A DNA stretch of 64,000 nucleotides from UBA3263 sp964586765 (GCA_964586765.1 CAZPHN010000001.1:62001-126000); one strand, 5' to 3'; counted from the stretch's first letter, positions 18,207 to 26,665 are shown. The notes: generated by a model from the letters alone, not told the origin. Program-made: numbers and translations.

Positions 18207-20249
18207 ATGCAGAATCAAATGATTACCCGCGCCGCTGACAATGCCCGAGTGCTTGTCGCAGCCATGGTTGAAAAAGCCAAGTCCGGTCACCCCGGTGGCT
18301 CAATGGGCGGAGCGGACTTTACAACAGCACTTTACGGAAGTTTTCTTGTTTATGACCCTCGCGACCCCAAGTGGATTGCCCGTGACAGATTCTTTATGGA
18401 TCCCGGACATATGTCGCCGATGCTTTACTCTATTCTTGCAATGACTGGTCGCTACACTATGGATGAGCTGCAGCAGTTCCGCCAGTGGGGTTCGGTCACA
18501 CCAGGACATCCTGAGCTCGACGTTGAGCGCGGAATTGAAAACTCCTCCGGTCCTCTCGGTCAGGGTCATGTTATGGCTGTAGGCTGTGCTATTGCAGAAA
18601 GAATGCTTGCCGCTCAGTTTGGCGAGATTGTTTCTCATAAAACGTATGCTTTTATATCAGACGGAGGCATTCAGGAAGAAATTTCTCAAGGTGCCGGACG
18701 TATTGCCGGTCATTTGGGGCTGCATAACCTTATTATGTTCTATGACGCTAACGACGTTCAGCTTTCAACTAAAGTTGGCGAAGTTACCGGCGAGGATACC
18801 GCAGCCAAGTATCGTGCGTGGAACTGGAATGTAATCACCGTTGACGGTTCTGACCCTCTGGCTCTTATCGGAGCATTGGAACAGGCTAATGCTGAAAAGG
18901 AACGCCCTACCCTTATTATCGGTCATACAATTATGGCAAAGGGTGTTGTCGACTCTAATGGCGAAAGCCTTGAAGGAGCCGTAAGCACACATGGTCAGCC
19001 CTTGAGTAAGGCGGGAGCCGATGTTGCCGCTACAATCAAGGGACTCGGCGGTAATCCCGAGCAACCTTTTGAAATATGGCCTGATGTGCAGAAGGCTTTT
19101 GACGAGCGTCGTGCCGAACTTATCGCGATAACCAACCAACGCCACGCTGCCGAAAAGGAATGGGCGACTAAGAATCCTGAGGCTGCTAAGCTACTTCAGG
19201 ATTATATTGATGGTAAGATGCCCCAGATTGACTGGAAGAACATCCCCATAAAGCCCAATCAGGCAAGCCGTAATGAATCTGCTACGGTTCTTGGTGTTCT
19301 CGCTGAAAATCTTGGTAATATGATGGTTAGCTCTGCCGACCTTTGCAATAGCGACAAGACCGATGGTTTCCTCAAAAAGACCCGCGCCATCACTCCTAAT
19401 GACTTTGGCGGACGTTTCCTCCAGAGCGGCGTAGCCGAATTGACCATGGCGTCTATATGTAACGGCGTTGCGCTCCATGGCGGAATGATTGCCGCATGCG
19501 GCACTTTCTTCGTTTTCTCTGACTATATCAAGCCCGCAATCCGTATGTCGGCTCTGATGGGACTGCCCGTCAAATATGTGTTCAGCCACGACGCTTTCCG
19601 AGTTGGCGAGGATGGTCCTACCCATCAGCCTATTGAGCATGAGGCTCAGATGCGCTTGCTTGAGCAGATGGATAACCTCGGTGGCAAAAAGAGCCTGTTG
19701 GTGCTTCGCCCTGCCGACTCTGCCGAGACTATCGTTGCTTGGGAGATGGCAATGAAGAACACCGATACTCCCACCGTGCTTATACTTTCGCGTCAGGACC
19801 TGCATGACATTCCCGCACAGGATGAGAGCCGTATCGAGGAAGCTCAGCAGGCAAAACAAGGCGGCTATTTGGTTAGCGCAGGCAATGTAGACAAACCCGT
19901 TGACGTCACTCTCGTGGCTAACGGCTCGGAAGTATCGTTGCTTGTTGAGGTTGCTCAAACCTTGCAGGCAAGCGGCGTCAATTGTGCCGTTGCATCCGTT
20001 CCTTCCATCGGGCTTTTCATGATGCAGCCGGAGACATATCGCAACTCAATCCTGCCGGAGGGTGGCGTCCGATTCGGATTGACTGCCGGACTCCCCTGCT
20101 GCCTCTACCCGCTGATGTTCGGAGCCAAGAAATGGCATGTTTACGGACTGGAACGCTTCGGCGCGTCCGCTCCTTATAAGGTACTTGACCAAAAATTCGG
20201 ATATACCGTAGAAAATATCGCCGCTCAGGTTCTCAACCTTTTGAAATAA
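18207..20249 (+). CDS. tkt: Transketolase
   Basis: A 680-residue single-chain transketolase, which moves two-carbon ketol units between sugar phosphates in the non-oxidative pentose phosphate pathway with thiamine diphosphate and a divalent metal. Seen in sequence: the N-terminal substrate/cofactor motif KSGHPGGSMGGADF (His28), the thiamine-diphosphate and metal motif beginning SDGGIQEE and ending FYDAND, the middle pyrimidine-domain stretch FSHDAFRVGEDGPTHQPIEH, and the C-terminal domain ending APYKVLDQKFGYT. Length and domain order are normal. A hairpin terminator follows 41 bp after the stop. It appears to be monocistronic. Confidence 0.95.
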   Translation: MQNQMITRAADNARVLVAAMVEKAKSGHPGGSMGGADFTTALYGSFLVYDPRDPKWIARDRFFMDPGHMSPMLYSILAMTGRYTMDELQQFRQWGSVTPGHPELDVERGIENSSGPLGQGHVMAVGCAIAERMLAAQFGEIVSHKTYAFISDGGIQEEISQGAGRIAGHLGLHNLIMFYDANDVQLSTKVGEVTGEDTAAKYRAWNWNVITVDGSDPLALIGALEQANAEKERPTLIIGHTIMAKGVVDSNGESLEGAVSTHGQPLSKAGADVAATIKGLGGNPEQPFEIWPDVQKAFDERRAELIAITNQRHAAEKEWATKNPEAAKLLQDYIDGKMPQIDWKNIPIKPNQASRNESATVLGVLAENLGNMMVSSADLCNSDKTDGFLKKTRAITPNDFGGRFLQSGVAELTMASICNGVALHGGMIAACGTFFVFSDYIKPAIRMSALMGLPVKYVFSHDAFRVGEDGPTHQPIEHEAQMRLLEQMDNLGGKKSLLVLRPADSAETIVAWEMAMKNTDTPTVLILSRQDLHDIPAQDESRIEEAQQAKQGGYLVSAGNVDKPVDVTLVANGSEVSLLVEVAQTLQASGVNCAVASVPSIGLFMMQPETYRNSILPEGGVRFGLTAGLPCCLYPLMFGAKKWHVYGLERFGASAPYKVLDQKFGYTVENIAAQVLNLLK

Positions 20250-20260
20250 TCTCCGCATAG

Positions 20261-20292
20261 TTTGCGAGACTAAAATAATATTACTACTTTTG
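20261..20292 (+). promoter_or_regulatory. Promoter directly downstream of tkt, upstream of the structured RNA
   Basis: TTTG (20261-20264), a 20-bp spacer, then TACTTTTG (20285-20292), a full consensus match. The start site is predicted near 20298, which is 374 nt before the next start codon (20672), so it points to an independent RNA or a very long leader. Confidence 0.7.
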
Positions 20293-20330
20293 CAGTGTTC
20301 ACTCTAGAGAGAGTTGAACACTGCATTTTT
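20291..20330 (+). terminator. Terminator after tkt
   Basis: An 11-bp stem, TGCAGTGTTCA (20291-20301) with TGAACACTGCA (20315-20325), is followed by TTTTT (20326-20330). Its left arm overlaps the last bases of the downstream promoter's -7 element, so tkt termination and initiation of the next transcript share DNA. Confidence 0.75.
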
Positions 20331-20332
20331 AT

Positions 20333-20606
20333 AATAGCGTATATCTGAAACTTTGTAGACACTCCGAAATGTAGCGATTTCAAAAGTTTGTCCTGAAACA
20401 AAGTCAACAAGAAAGACGCCTTCCACTGATATGTGCTTACGTATTGGTCACATAATGTTGCACGCTCTTGTGTGTAACTAATAGTTGACCATATAGGCAT
20501 ATATGCGTGAGGCTTCCTTTGTTGTTTCGTTTTTAGGACAAAAGGCATCGCTACAGCCTCGGATTGAAAAATGAAGCAACTGATATGGAGGTTCACGCTA
20601 TTTTTT
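20333..20606 (+). ncRNA. Putative long structured RNA, 6S-RNA-like architecture
   Basis: A set of complementary segments is nested in order across about 270 nt: AATAGCGT 20333-20340 with ACGCTATT 20595-20602; ATATC 20341-20345 with GATAT 20582-20586; TCCGA 20363-20367 with TCGGA 20559-20563; GTAGCGAT 20371-20378 with ATCGCTAC 20547-20554; TTTGTCCT 20387-20394 with AGGACAAA 20535-20542; CAACAA 20405-20410 with TTGTTG 20519-20524; GCCT 20418-20421 with AGGC 20510-20513; TGGTCA 20445-20450 with TGACCA 20486-20491. The outer stem ends in T6 (20601-20606), as in an intrinsic terminator, on the plus strand only. Between the second and third helices both strands leave a large open bubble (17 and 18 nt). 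A closing stem, large bubble and long terminal rod is the 6S RNA layout. That it is structured RNA is well supported; 6S identity is an inference. Confidence 0.6.
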
Positions 20607-20671
20607 ATCCTTATCATTTTACCGGCATAGATACCTCCGGGCGGTAAGCAACTTAAATCATTATCAATTTT

Positions 20672-22069
20672 ATGCTTTTACGCAAGTTATTTACTTACGC
20701 GGCTCTGTCTTTATCATTAGTCGCCATGGCAGTCCAACCGACCAAAAATTTTAATTGTGGGAATATCTATTATTCTCTTCCCGAATTCGGTTATGACGGC
20801 AAGTCATCATTCTTCTTGACATCAGATGATAATTGTTTTACACGTGTTAACGAGGATTTAGAACCTGTAGAAACATTTAATTTGTCCGAGCAATGTCTTA
20901 CAATCAAAAAGACAATTTTTCTTCCAAGTGGTTTCAAATATGGCGATTATTATCCACGCACCGAGTCTTATGATCCCAAATCTCTTTCTGAAGCATTACA
21001 ACTTATACGTACGATTTATCCTCAAGGATATGTAACTGTAGATATGGACGCTCAGTATCACGGGGAAGATGACCGAAAGATTCTTTTTATATCAGGGAAT
21101 AAAATTCCTGAAAAAGTATTTGAAGGTATGACCGATGAATATTTGCACATATTGGCAAGTGAAGGCTCTCTTGACGGGATTGACGGATATGCAGTTTTTC
21201 AAACATGGGAAGACTCTTGGGTTGGAGCACACACATTATATGTGTATACACGTGCTGAGTATAATACTGGAGAACTTGACTGGTCAACTGAACTAAAAGC
21301 AGTTTCAACCAATAATGTTGATTGGAGCTATACATATTTTGATGATGTCTACTATAATGATGAAATGCATGACTGTATTGCAAATATTACTCAAACACTC
21401 TTTGATTCTGATGAAGATTACGAAATTTTAGTTCCTATATTGAAGGAGTCAAAAAAATCTATAACAAATGATGTGTCATCAGATCATAATAGGATAGAAT
21501 ATACTTATGAAGGACGCTATGGCGAAGAAACAGGATATACTTCCACTTGGAAAGAAGAGGTTTATCCCGTTGAATATACAGGCGTTGGAGTAGCAAAACT
21601 AAGAACAGGTGAAATATCAACTATATTTGAATTTCCAACTCCATATATAAATTGTGGAAATTATGGAGGTAATTTCTATTTATCTGATCCTGAGATTTTT
21701 ATTTTAGGAGAAAAAAGATATCTTCAGGTTGGAGTTCCTCAAAACGAAGATACATATGAGTATGACTATTATATTTATGATATAGACGGTGCTCAATCGG
21801 GCGTAAAGACTCCGGTCGTTGCAAAGAAAGTACGTGTTAATCCAACAATTGTTAACCGTGGCGAGGACGTTATGGTAAATGTTGAGGGTAACGATGAGAT
21901 TTCGGCGATTACACTCACCGGGATGAATGGTCAGACCCTTCAGCACATAAAAGGCAACGGAGCTAAATCAGCTGCCGTAAAGACCGGTCGACTTGGCTCA
22001 GGCGTTCACATTGTTGGCGTTCAGACCGCTGACGGCGAGAACACTTATAATAAAATAGTTGTGAAATGA
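20672..22069 (+). CDS. Secreted protein of unknown function with T9SS-type C-terminal module
   Basis: I do not recognise the main domain. The 465-residue product has a signal peptide (MLLRKLFTYAALSLSLVAMA), an acidic, Tyr/Asp-rich body with no clear catalytic motif, and a C-terminal segment from about residue 375 (KKVRVNPTIVNRGEDVMVNV, then ITLTGMNGQTLQHIKGNG and GSGVHIVGVQT) that fits a type IX secretion tail. The DNA for the body is noticeably more AT-rich than the neighbours, while the part encoding the tail returns to local composition, suggesting the body was acquired separately. The leader is either about 370 nt from the promoter at 20261 or starts from an unseen promoter. A TTACCG/CGGTAA hairpin lies at 20619-20647. 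Confidence 0.8.
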   Translation: MLLRKLFTYAALSLSLVAMAVQPTKNFNCGNIYYSLPEFGYDGKSSFFLTSDDNCFTRVNEDLEPVETFNLSEQCLTIKKTIFLPSGFKYGDYYPRTESYDPKSLSEALQLIRTIYPQGYVTVDMDAQYHGEDDRKILFISGNKIPEKVFEGMTDEYLHILASEGSLDGIDGYAVFQTWEDSWVGAHTLYVYTRAEYNTGELDWSTELKAVSTNNVDWSYTYFDDVYYNDEMHDCIANITQTLFDSDEDYEILVPILKESKKSITNDVSSDHNRIEYTYEGRYGEETGYTSTWKEEVYPVEYTGVGVAKLRTGEISTIFEFPTPYINCGNYGGNFYLSDPEIFILGEKRYLQVGVPQNEDTYEYDYYIYDIDGAQSGVKTPVVAKKVRVNPTIVNRGEDVMVNVEGNDEISAITLTGMNGQTLQHIKGNGAKSAAVKTGRLGSGVHIVGVQTADGENTYNKIVVK

Positions 22070-22139
22070 ACCATTTCTGTGACATAGGCGTTATCAAAGT
22101 GAACAATTCTCATAACTAAAACTCTAAAGAAAACACACT

Positions 22140-22421
22140 ATGTCACAGATTAACGAAACTATCGCCCAACAGGCAGCCGATGTCAGCAAGACTGCGGCAG
22201 AAGTAAGTACTGACGCCGCAAAAGTAGCAGCCCAGCAAGAAGCTCAGGCTCTTAAAGATAAAGCAGCTGAAGCTGCCGCTAACCTCAAGGAAAAGGCTAC
22301 AGCTACCGCTTCGACCATCAAGGATAAGACTCACGATATTATCGACTCTGCCCTTGAAAAAGGTGCTGACCTCGCACAAAAGCTTGCCGACAAGGCTCGC
22401 AAGGTATCTGACAATTACTAA
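22140..22421 (+). CDS. Small Ala/Lys-rich amphipathic helical protein
   Basis: A 93-residue protein made almost entirely of Ala, Lys, Asp, Glu and Thr, with no Cys, Trp or Pro. It has repeated patterns such as AAEVSTDAAKVAAQQEAQ, KDKAAEAAANLKEKA and KDKTHDIIDSALEKGADLA, predicting one long amphipathic or coiled helix like LEA-type or apolipoprotein-like proteins. There is no signal peptide or membrane segment. The ATG at 22140 and a strong terminator right after the stop support a real, probably abundant, protein. It follows the secreted protein gene by 70 bp. I see no clear promoter in that gap. A stress-protection or cell-envelope spacer role would be a guess. Confidence 0.7.
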   Translation: MSQINETIAQQAADVSKTAAEVSTDAAKVAAQQEAQALKDKAAEAAANLKEKATATASTIKDKTHDIIDSALEKGADLAQKLADKARKVSDNY

Positions 22422-22445
22422 TTCTCCATCTCTCCTTAAAAAAGC

Positions 22446-22488
22446 AGTGAGCTTTCGCTTTATTTTGGCGAAAGCTCACTCATTTTTT
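22446..22488. terminator. Bidirectional terminator between the small helical protein gene and tatD
   Basis: A perfect 13-bp stem, AGTGAGCTTTCGC (22446-22458) with GCGAAAGCTCACT (22468-22480), has T6 at 22483-22488 and A6 at 22438-22443. It serves both converging transcripts. Confidence 0.92.
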
Positions 22489-22497
22489 GCATTTTTT

Positions 22498-23274
22498 CTA
22501 TAGTTTGAAGAAACTTTTGGCAGCATCCGTGGTGCACCGGTCAACCTCTTCGACTGTCAGTCCGAGTTCCGTAGCAATCTTTTCAGCGATATACGGGATA
22601 TATGCACTCTCGTTTTGTTTGCCTCGCATAGGAACCGGCGCAAGCCATGGCGCATCGGTCTCAAGCAGGATATGGTCAATTCCGATAACGGGAAGTATCT
22701 CTGGCAGTGGAGATTTTTTAAAGGTCACTACTCCACCGATTCCGAATTTTACGTCGGGCTCAAGTATGCGCAAGCGCGCAACGTCATCGGCACTCCCGCT
22801 GTAACAGTGAAACACCATGTTGGGCAATCTTCCCTTGCGCGCATGCATCAGGTCAATCATCTGAGGCATTGCGTCACGACAATGGATTATTGCGGGAAGG
22901 TTTAGCTCATCCGCCAACTGCAGCTGAGCCTCCGCAGCCTCCATCTGAAGCGGAAGCTTGTCCTGCTCCCAGTAAAGGTCAAGACCCATTTCTCCGATGG
23001 CTACATATGAGTCGCGGTTGGCACGCAGTTCCGCCTCGATGCGTTCCAGATGTTCCCTCCAGTTTTCCGGCTTAATTTCCGTGGGGTGCAGTCCGGCGCA
23101 CATGGCGGTAGCCTCAGGGCGCAGCGCGTGGAGTTCCCTGATGGGTTCTATTGAATCTGCATCTACACCCGGAAGCACCATCATATTGACACCGCAAGAA
23201 AGTGCGCGGTCAATGGCCGCGCACTTGTCATCTCCGTAATCCGGAAGATATAGATGTGTATGAGTGTCTATCAT
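22498..23274 (-). CDS. tatD: TatD-family metal-dependent hydrolase (3'-5' DNase type)
   Basis: A 258-residue TIM-barrel metallohydrolase. Metal-binding features visible are the N-terminal HxH in MIDTHTHLYLP, GEMGLDLYW (conserved acidic residue), IIHCRDA, VFHCYSG and the C-terminal LLETDAPWLAP. TatD proteins are Mg-dependent deoxyribonucleases/hydrolases implicated in DNA repair and quality control; specific activity here is inferred from family. It starts immediately after the gdhA stop, so it is the last gene of the serC-serA-gdhA-tatD group. Confidence 0.92.
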   Translation of the reverse strand: MIDTHTHLYLPDYGDDKCAAIDRALSCGVNMMVLPGVDADSIEPIRELHALRPEATAMCAGLHPTEIKPENWREHLERIEAELRANRDSYVAIGEMGLDLYWEQDKLPLQMEAAEAQLQLADELNLPAIIHCRDAMPQMIDLMHARKGRLPNMVFHCYSGSADDVARLRILEPDVKFGIGGVVTFKKSPLPEILPVIGIDHILLETDAPWLAPVPMRGKQNESAYIPYIAEKIATELGLTVEEVDRCTTDAAKSFFKL

Positions 23275-24612
23275 TTAGAGAATGCCCTGCTCCATCATGG
23301 CACGAGCCACCTTCATAAATCCGGCAATGTTCGCACCCTTCATGTAGTTGATATAACCGTCAGCCTCTGTTCCGTATGTAACGCACTGCTCATGGATTGA
23401 GTTCATGATATAGTGAAGCTTTTCATCGACTTCTTCGGCACTCCACTGCAGATGCATGGCGTTCTGGCTCATTTCCAGACCGGATGTGGCTACACCGCCT
23501 GCATTGACTGCCTTGCCGGGAGCGTAAATGGTCTTTGATTCGATAAATGCGTCGATAGCTTCAGGGGTACAGCCCATGTTGCTGACTTCTGCCACCATCT
23601 TGACTCCGTTGGCAATAAGCTGCTTGGCGTCGTTTCCGTCAAGTTCGTTCTGAGTTGCACAGGGAAGCGCGATGTCAACCTTCTGCTCCCAAGGCTTTTT
23701 ACCGGGGAAGAACTTGGCTGAAGGCCACTGCTCAACATATGGCTCTACAATGTCTTCGCCGCTTGCACGGAGGTCAAGCATGGTTTGAATCTTATCGCCG
23801 CAAATGCCGTCAGGATCATAAATATAGCCGTCGGGACCGGAAATGGTCACAACTTTTGCACCAAGTTCGTTTGCCTTGAGCGCGGCTCCCCAAGCTACGT
23901 TGCCGAAGCCGGAAATTGCTACGGTCTTACCCTTGATATCATCGTTCTGCATCTTGAGCATATTCTCTACAAAGTAGAGTGCGCCGAAACCGGTTGCTTC
24001 GGGACGGATACGGCTACCGCCGAAGTCGAGTCCCTTACCGGTGAATGTGCCTGTACATTCATCAACGAGTTTCTTGTACATTCCGTACATATATCCCACT
24101 TCGCGGGCACCTACGCCAATATCGCCGGCAGGAACATCGCGGTCAGGACCAAGATTTTTCCAAAGCTCAAGGATGAATGCCTGACAGAAGCGCATGATTT
24201 CCGCGTCACTCTTGCCTCTGGGAGAGAAGTCAGAACCACCCTTTGCGCCGCCCATCGGCAATGTGGTCAGGGCATTCTTGAATGTCTGCTCGAAACCGAG
24301 GAACTTAAGGATTGACGGATTTACGGATGCATGGAAACGAATACCGCCCTTATACGGACCGATAGCCTTGTTGAACTGAACGCGATAGCCAAGGTTAGTC
24401 TGAACCTCGCCGCTGTCATCAACCCAAGTTACACGGAATGTAATAATGCGGTCGGGCTCAACCATGCGCTCAATGATTTTAGCCTTTTCAAATTCCGGAT
24501 GTTCGTTATAAACGTCCTTAACGCATAGAAGAACTTCGCGAACTGCCTGAAGATACTCTTTTTCGCCGGGATGTTTTGCCTCAAGCGAACTCAAGATTTT
24601 ATCTATATCCAT
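23275..24612 (-). CDS. gdhA: Glutamate dehydrogenase (hexameric, probably NADP-linked)
   Basis: A 445-residue hexameric-type glutamate dehydrogenase, which converts 2-oxoglutarate and ammonium to glutamate reversibly. The substrate region has GPYKGGIRFH, EQTFKNALTTLPMGGAKGG with the conserved catalytic lysines, and PAGDIGVGAREVG. The Rossmann part has the glycine motif SGFGNVAWGAA. The length and the small-subunit type fit the bacterial NADP-dependent class; cofactor choice is inferred from similarity. It lies between serA (31 bp upstream) and tatD (abutting). Glutamate is the amino donor for SerC, which gives the cluster a metabolic logic. Confidence 0.95.
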   Translation of the reverse strand: MDIDKILSSLEAKHPGEKEYLQAVREVLLCVKDVYNEHPEFEKAKIIERMVEPDRIITFRVTWVDDSGEVQTNLGYRVQFNKAIGPYKGGIRFHASVNPSILKFLGFEQTFKNALTTLPMGGAKGGSDFSPRGKSDAEIMRFCQAFILELWKNLGPDRDVPAGDIGVGAREVGYMYGMYKKLVDECTGTFTGKGLDFGGSRIRPEATGFGALYFVENMLKMQNDDIKGKTVAISGFGNVAWGAALKANELGAKVVTISGPDGYIYDPDGICGDKIQTMLDLRASGEDIVEPYVEQWPSAKFFPGKKPWEQKVDIALPCATQNELDGNDAKQLIANGVKMVAEVSNMGCTPEAIDAFIESKTIYAPGKAVNAGGVATSGLEMSQNAMHLQWSAEEVDEKLHYIMNSIHEQCVTYGTEADGYINYMKGANIAGFMKVARAMMEQGIL

Positions 24613-24643
24613 ACTTTAAATATGTTTGATAATATATTGTGTA

Positions 24644-25564
24644 TTATTTATTTACTCTGTATTTTTCGTCGCCGGTTGCAAAATAGGCTACAATCTGGCG
24701 GGCTGCAGCTATTCCGGCATTGATATTTGCCTCGGCTGTCTGTGCTCCCATCTTCTTGGGAGTGAAGAACACACGTCCGGGGAATTTTGCAATCCATTCT
24801 TCCGCATTGCTCGGGCGCAAATCGCTGAGGTATTTAATGTCAGGACGTTCCTCCATAACTTTCATAAGTCCGGACTCATCAATAACTTCCTTGCGTGCGG
24901 TGTTGACCAAAATCGCATTTTTACGCATTTGTGAAACCAAATCGTAGCCAATCAAGCCGATTGTTTCAGAATTTGCAGGAATATGGATAGAAACTACATC
25001 ATAATCGCTATAAAGGCTGTTAATATCCTCTACATGAGTAACCTGAGCTTCTTTCAAACGACTTGCTTTACTGAGAGGTGCGTATGAGCCAACCTCCATG
25101 CCAAATCCCTTTGCAATGGCGGCTACACGGCTTGCAACCTGACCGAAAGCGTGTGTGCCAAGGCGTTTTCCGCGTAACTCGCGACCGGAGGTTCCGTCAT
25201 AATTATTGCGCAGAGCTTGAATCAGCATGCCGAAAACCAACTCAGCCACGGCATTTGAATTCTGTCCCGGTGTATTTTCAACTACAATCCCCTTGGCTGT
25301 CGCAGCCTCAAGGTCAACATTGTCATATCCTGCGCCGGCACGTACGATTATTTTCAATTGCTTTCCGGCATCAATAACCTCAGCATTAACCTTGTCGGAA
25401 CGGATTATCAAAGCGTCAGCATCAGCTACTGCATTGAGCAACTGCTGTTTCTCGGTATATTTTTCAAGCAGTGCGAGAGTATGCCCTCCCTGCTCTATTT
25501 CTTTGCGTATGCCCTCCACAGCCTCGGCTGCGAAGGGCTTTTCTGTTGCAACAAGAACTTTCAT
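24644..25564 (-). CDS. serA: D-3-phosphoglycerate dehydrogenase-like protein (short form) with altered motifs
   Basis: The place in the operon, abutting serC, identifies it as the SerA step (3-phosphoglycerate to 3-phosphohydroxypyruvate). The 306-residue protein is a D-isomer 2-hydroxyacid dehydrogenase without the C-terminal ACT domain, so serine feedback by that route is not expected. Family landmarks are VRAGAGYDNVDL, NTPGQNSNAVAELV and VNTARKEVIDE (Arg224). Unusual points: the glycine loop reads G136THAFG141QVA, lacking two of the usual glycines; the NAD-ribose acidic residue is absent (YAP at 161-163); and the usual TPH catalytic histidine is replaced, TPK at 268-270 (TPKKMGAQTAEA). I recall the TPKKMG form from other Bacteroidales SerA proteins, so at least part of this is probably lineage-wide. 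Confidence 0.88.
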   Translation of the reverse strand: MKVLVATEKPFAAEAVEGIRKEIEQGGHTLALLEKYTEKQQLLNAVADADALIIRSDKVNAEVIDAGKQLKIIVRAGAGYDNVDLEAATAKGIVVENTPGQNSNAVAELVFGMLIQALRNNYDGTSGRELRGKRLGTHAFGQVASRVAAIAKGFGMEVGSYAPLSKASRLKEAQVTHVEDINSLYSDYDVVSIHIPANSETIGLIGYDLVSQMRKNAILVNTARKEVIDESGLMKVMEERPDIKYLSDLRPSNAEEWIAKFPGRVFFTPKKMGAQTAEANINAGIAAARQIVAYFATGDEKYRVNK

Positions 25565-26632
25565 TTAGTGTTTCTTTTCAAATTCCTTCATTGCGGCAAT
25601 CAATACTTCAACGCTTTCAAGCGGCAGTGCGTTGTAGAGTGATGCACGGAAACCGCCAACGGAACGGTGACCCTTTATGCCGACAATTCCGCGTTCGGTC
25701 GCGAAATCAACAAACTGGCTTTCCAATTCCTTATACTCGGGTGCCATGACAAAACATACGTTCATGATGGAGCGGGATTCAACCTCTGCTGTGCCTTCAA
25801 ACATACGGCTGTTGTCAATGGCGTTATAGAGGCGTCCTGCTTTTTCCTCATCGGCAAGCATAAGTTTGTTTACGCCACCAAGCTGCTTGTAGTAGCGCAA
25901 GGTCTGAAGGGCGGCGAAAATAGGCAATACGGGCGGAGTATTGAACATGGATTCCTTCTTGACGTGGGTCTCATAATTAAGCATGGTCGGGATAGGACGT
26001 CCAGCCTGTCCGAGCGCGGAATTTTTGACAATTACGAGGGTTACGCCTGCAGGAGCGAGATTTTTCTGTGCGCCTGCGTATATAAGGTCATATTTGCTTA
26101 TGTCGATGGGACGAGAGAAAATATCAGAACTCATGTCGGCAACCAAAGGCACAGGTGACTCAGGGTCGAAACGCATTTCGGTACCGTAAATCGTATTGTT
26201 GGATGTAAAGTGGAAATAGTCTGCATCCGTCGGAATTACATAGTCGCGGGGTATGTAGCTGAAATTCTTGTCTTCGCTCGATGCTACAACGTCAACATCA
26301 CCGAAAAGGCGTGCCTCCTTGATAGCGTTCGTTGCCCATGTTCCGGTCTGTAGGTAGGCAGCCTTCTTCTTAAGCAGGTTATAGGGAACCATTGCGAACT
26401 GCAGCGAGGCTCCGCCTCCAAGCCAAAGTACGGAATATCCTTCGGGTACTTCAAGTAACTCTTTTACAAGCTCCGATGCTTCAGTTATGACTGCGGTAAA
26501 CTGTTTGCTTCGATGTGACACTTCAAGGAGTGAAAGACCCATGTCAGCAAAGTTAATGATGGCGTCAGCCGTGTTCTTGATGGTGTAGTCGCTCAAAATA
26601 GAGGGACCTGCATAGAAGTTATGTTTTTTCAT
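25565..26632 (-). CDS. serC: Phosphoserine aminotransferase
   Basis: A 355-residue PLP enzyme of class V that aminates 3-phosphohydroxypyruvate to phosphoserine using glutamate. Visible features are the N-terminal NFYAGPSILSD, the phosphate/PLP region LWLGGGASLQFAMVPYNLL, HFTSNNTIYGTE, and the Schiff-base lysine K190 in YAGAQKNLAPAG. The C-terminal GHRSVGGFRASLYNALPL is typical of SerC. It is the first gene of the operon and abuts serA directly. Length is normal. Confidence 0.96.
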   Translation of the reverse strand: MKKHNFYAGPSILSDYTIKNTADAIINFADMGLSLLEVSHRSKQFTAVITEASELVKELLEVPEGYSVLWLGGGASLQFAMVPYNLLKKKAAYLQTGTWATNAIKEARLFGDVDVVASSEDKNFSYIPRDYVIPTDADYFHFTSNNTIYGTEMRFDPESPVPLVADMSSDIFSRPIDISKYDLIYAGAQKNLAPAGVTLVIVKNSALGQAGRPIPTMLNYETHVKKESMFNTPPVLPIFAALQTLRYYKQLGGVNKLMLADEEKAGRLYNAIDNSRMFEGTAEVESRSIMNVCFVMAPEYKELESQFVDFATERGIVGIKGHRSVGGFRASLYNALPLESVEVLIAAMKEFEKKH

Positions 26633-26665
26633 ACGTTTGTGATGATTATGTTACGTTTGATGTAG

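Noticed and set aside
19191..19958. 255-codon open frame on the minus strand opposite transketolase
   Set aside because: Antisense of a well-supported gene; no promoter or domain seen.
20270..20617. 115-codon open frame on the minus strand in the spacer after tkt
   Set aside because: It covers the nested inverted segments of the putative RNA, has no recognisable protein features and the terminator T-run is on the other strand. Long self-complementary RNA explains the region better.
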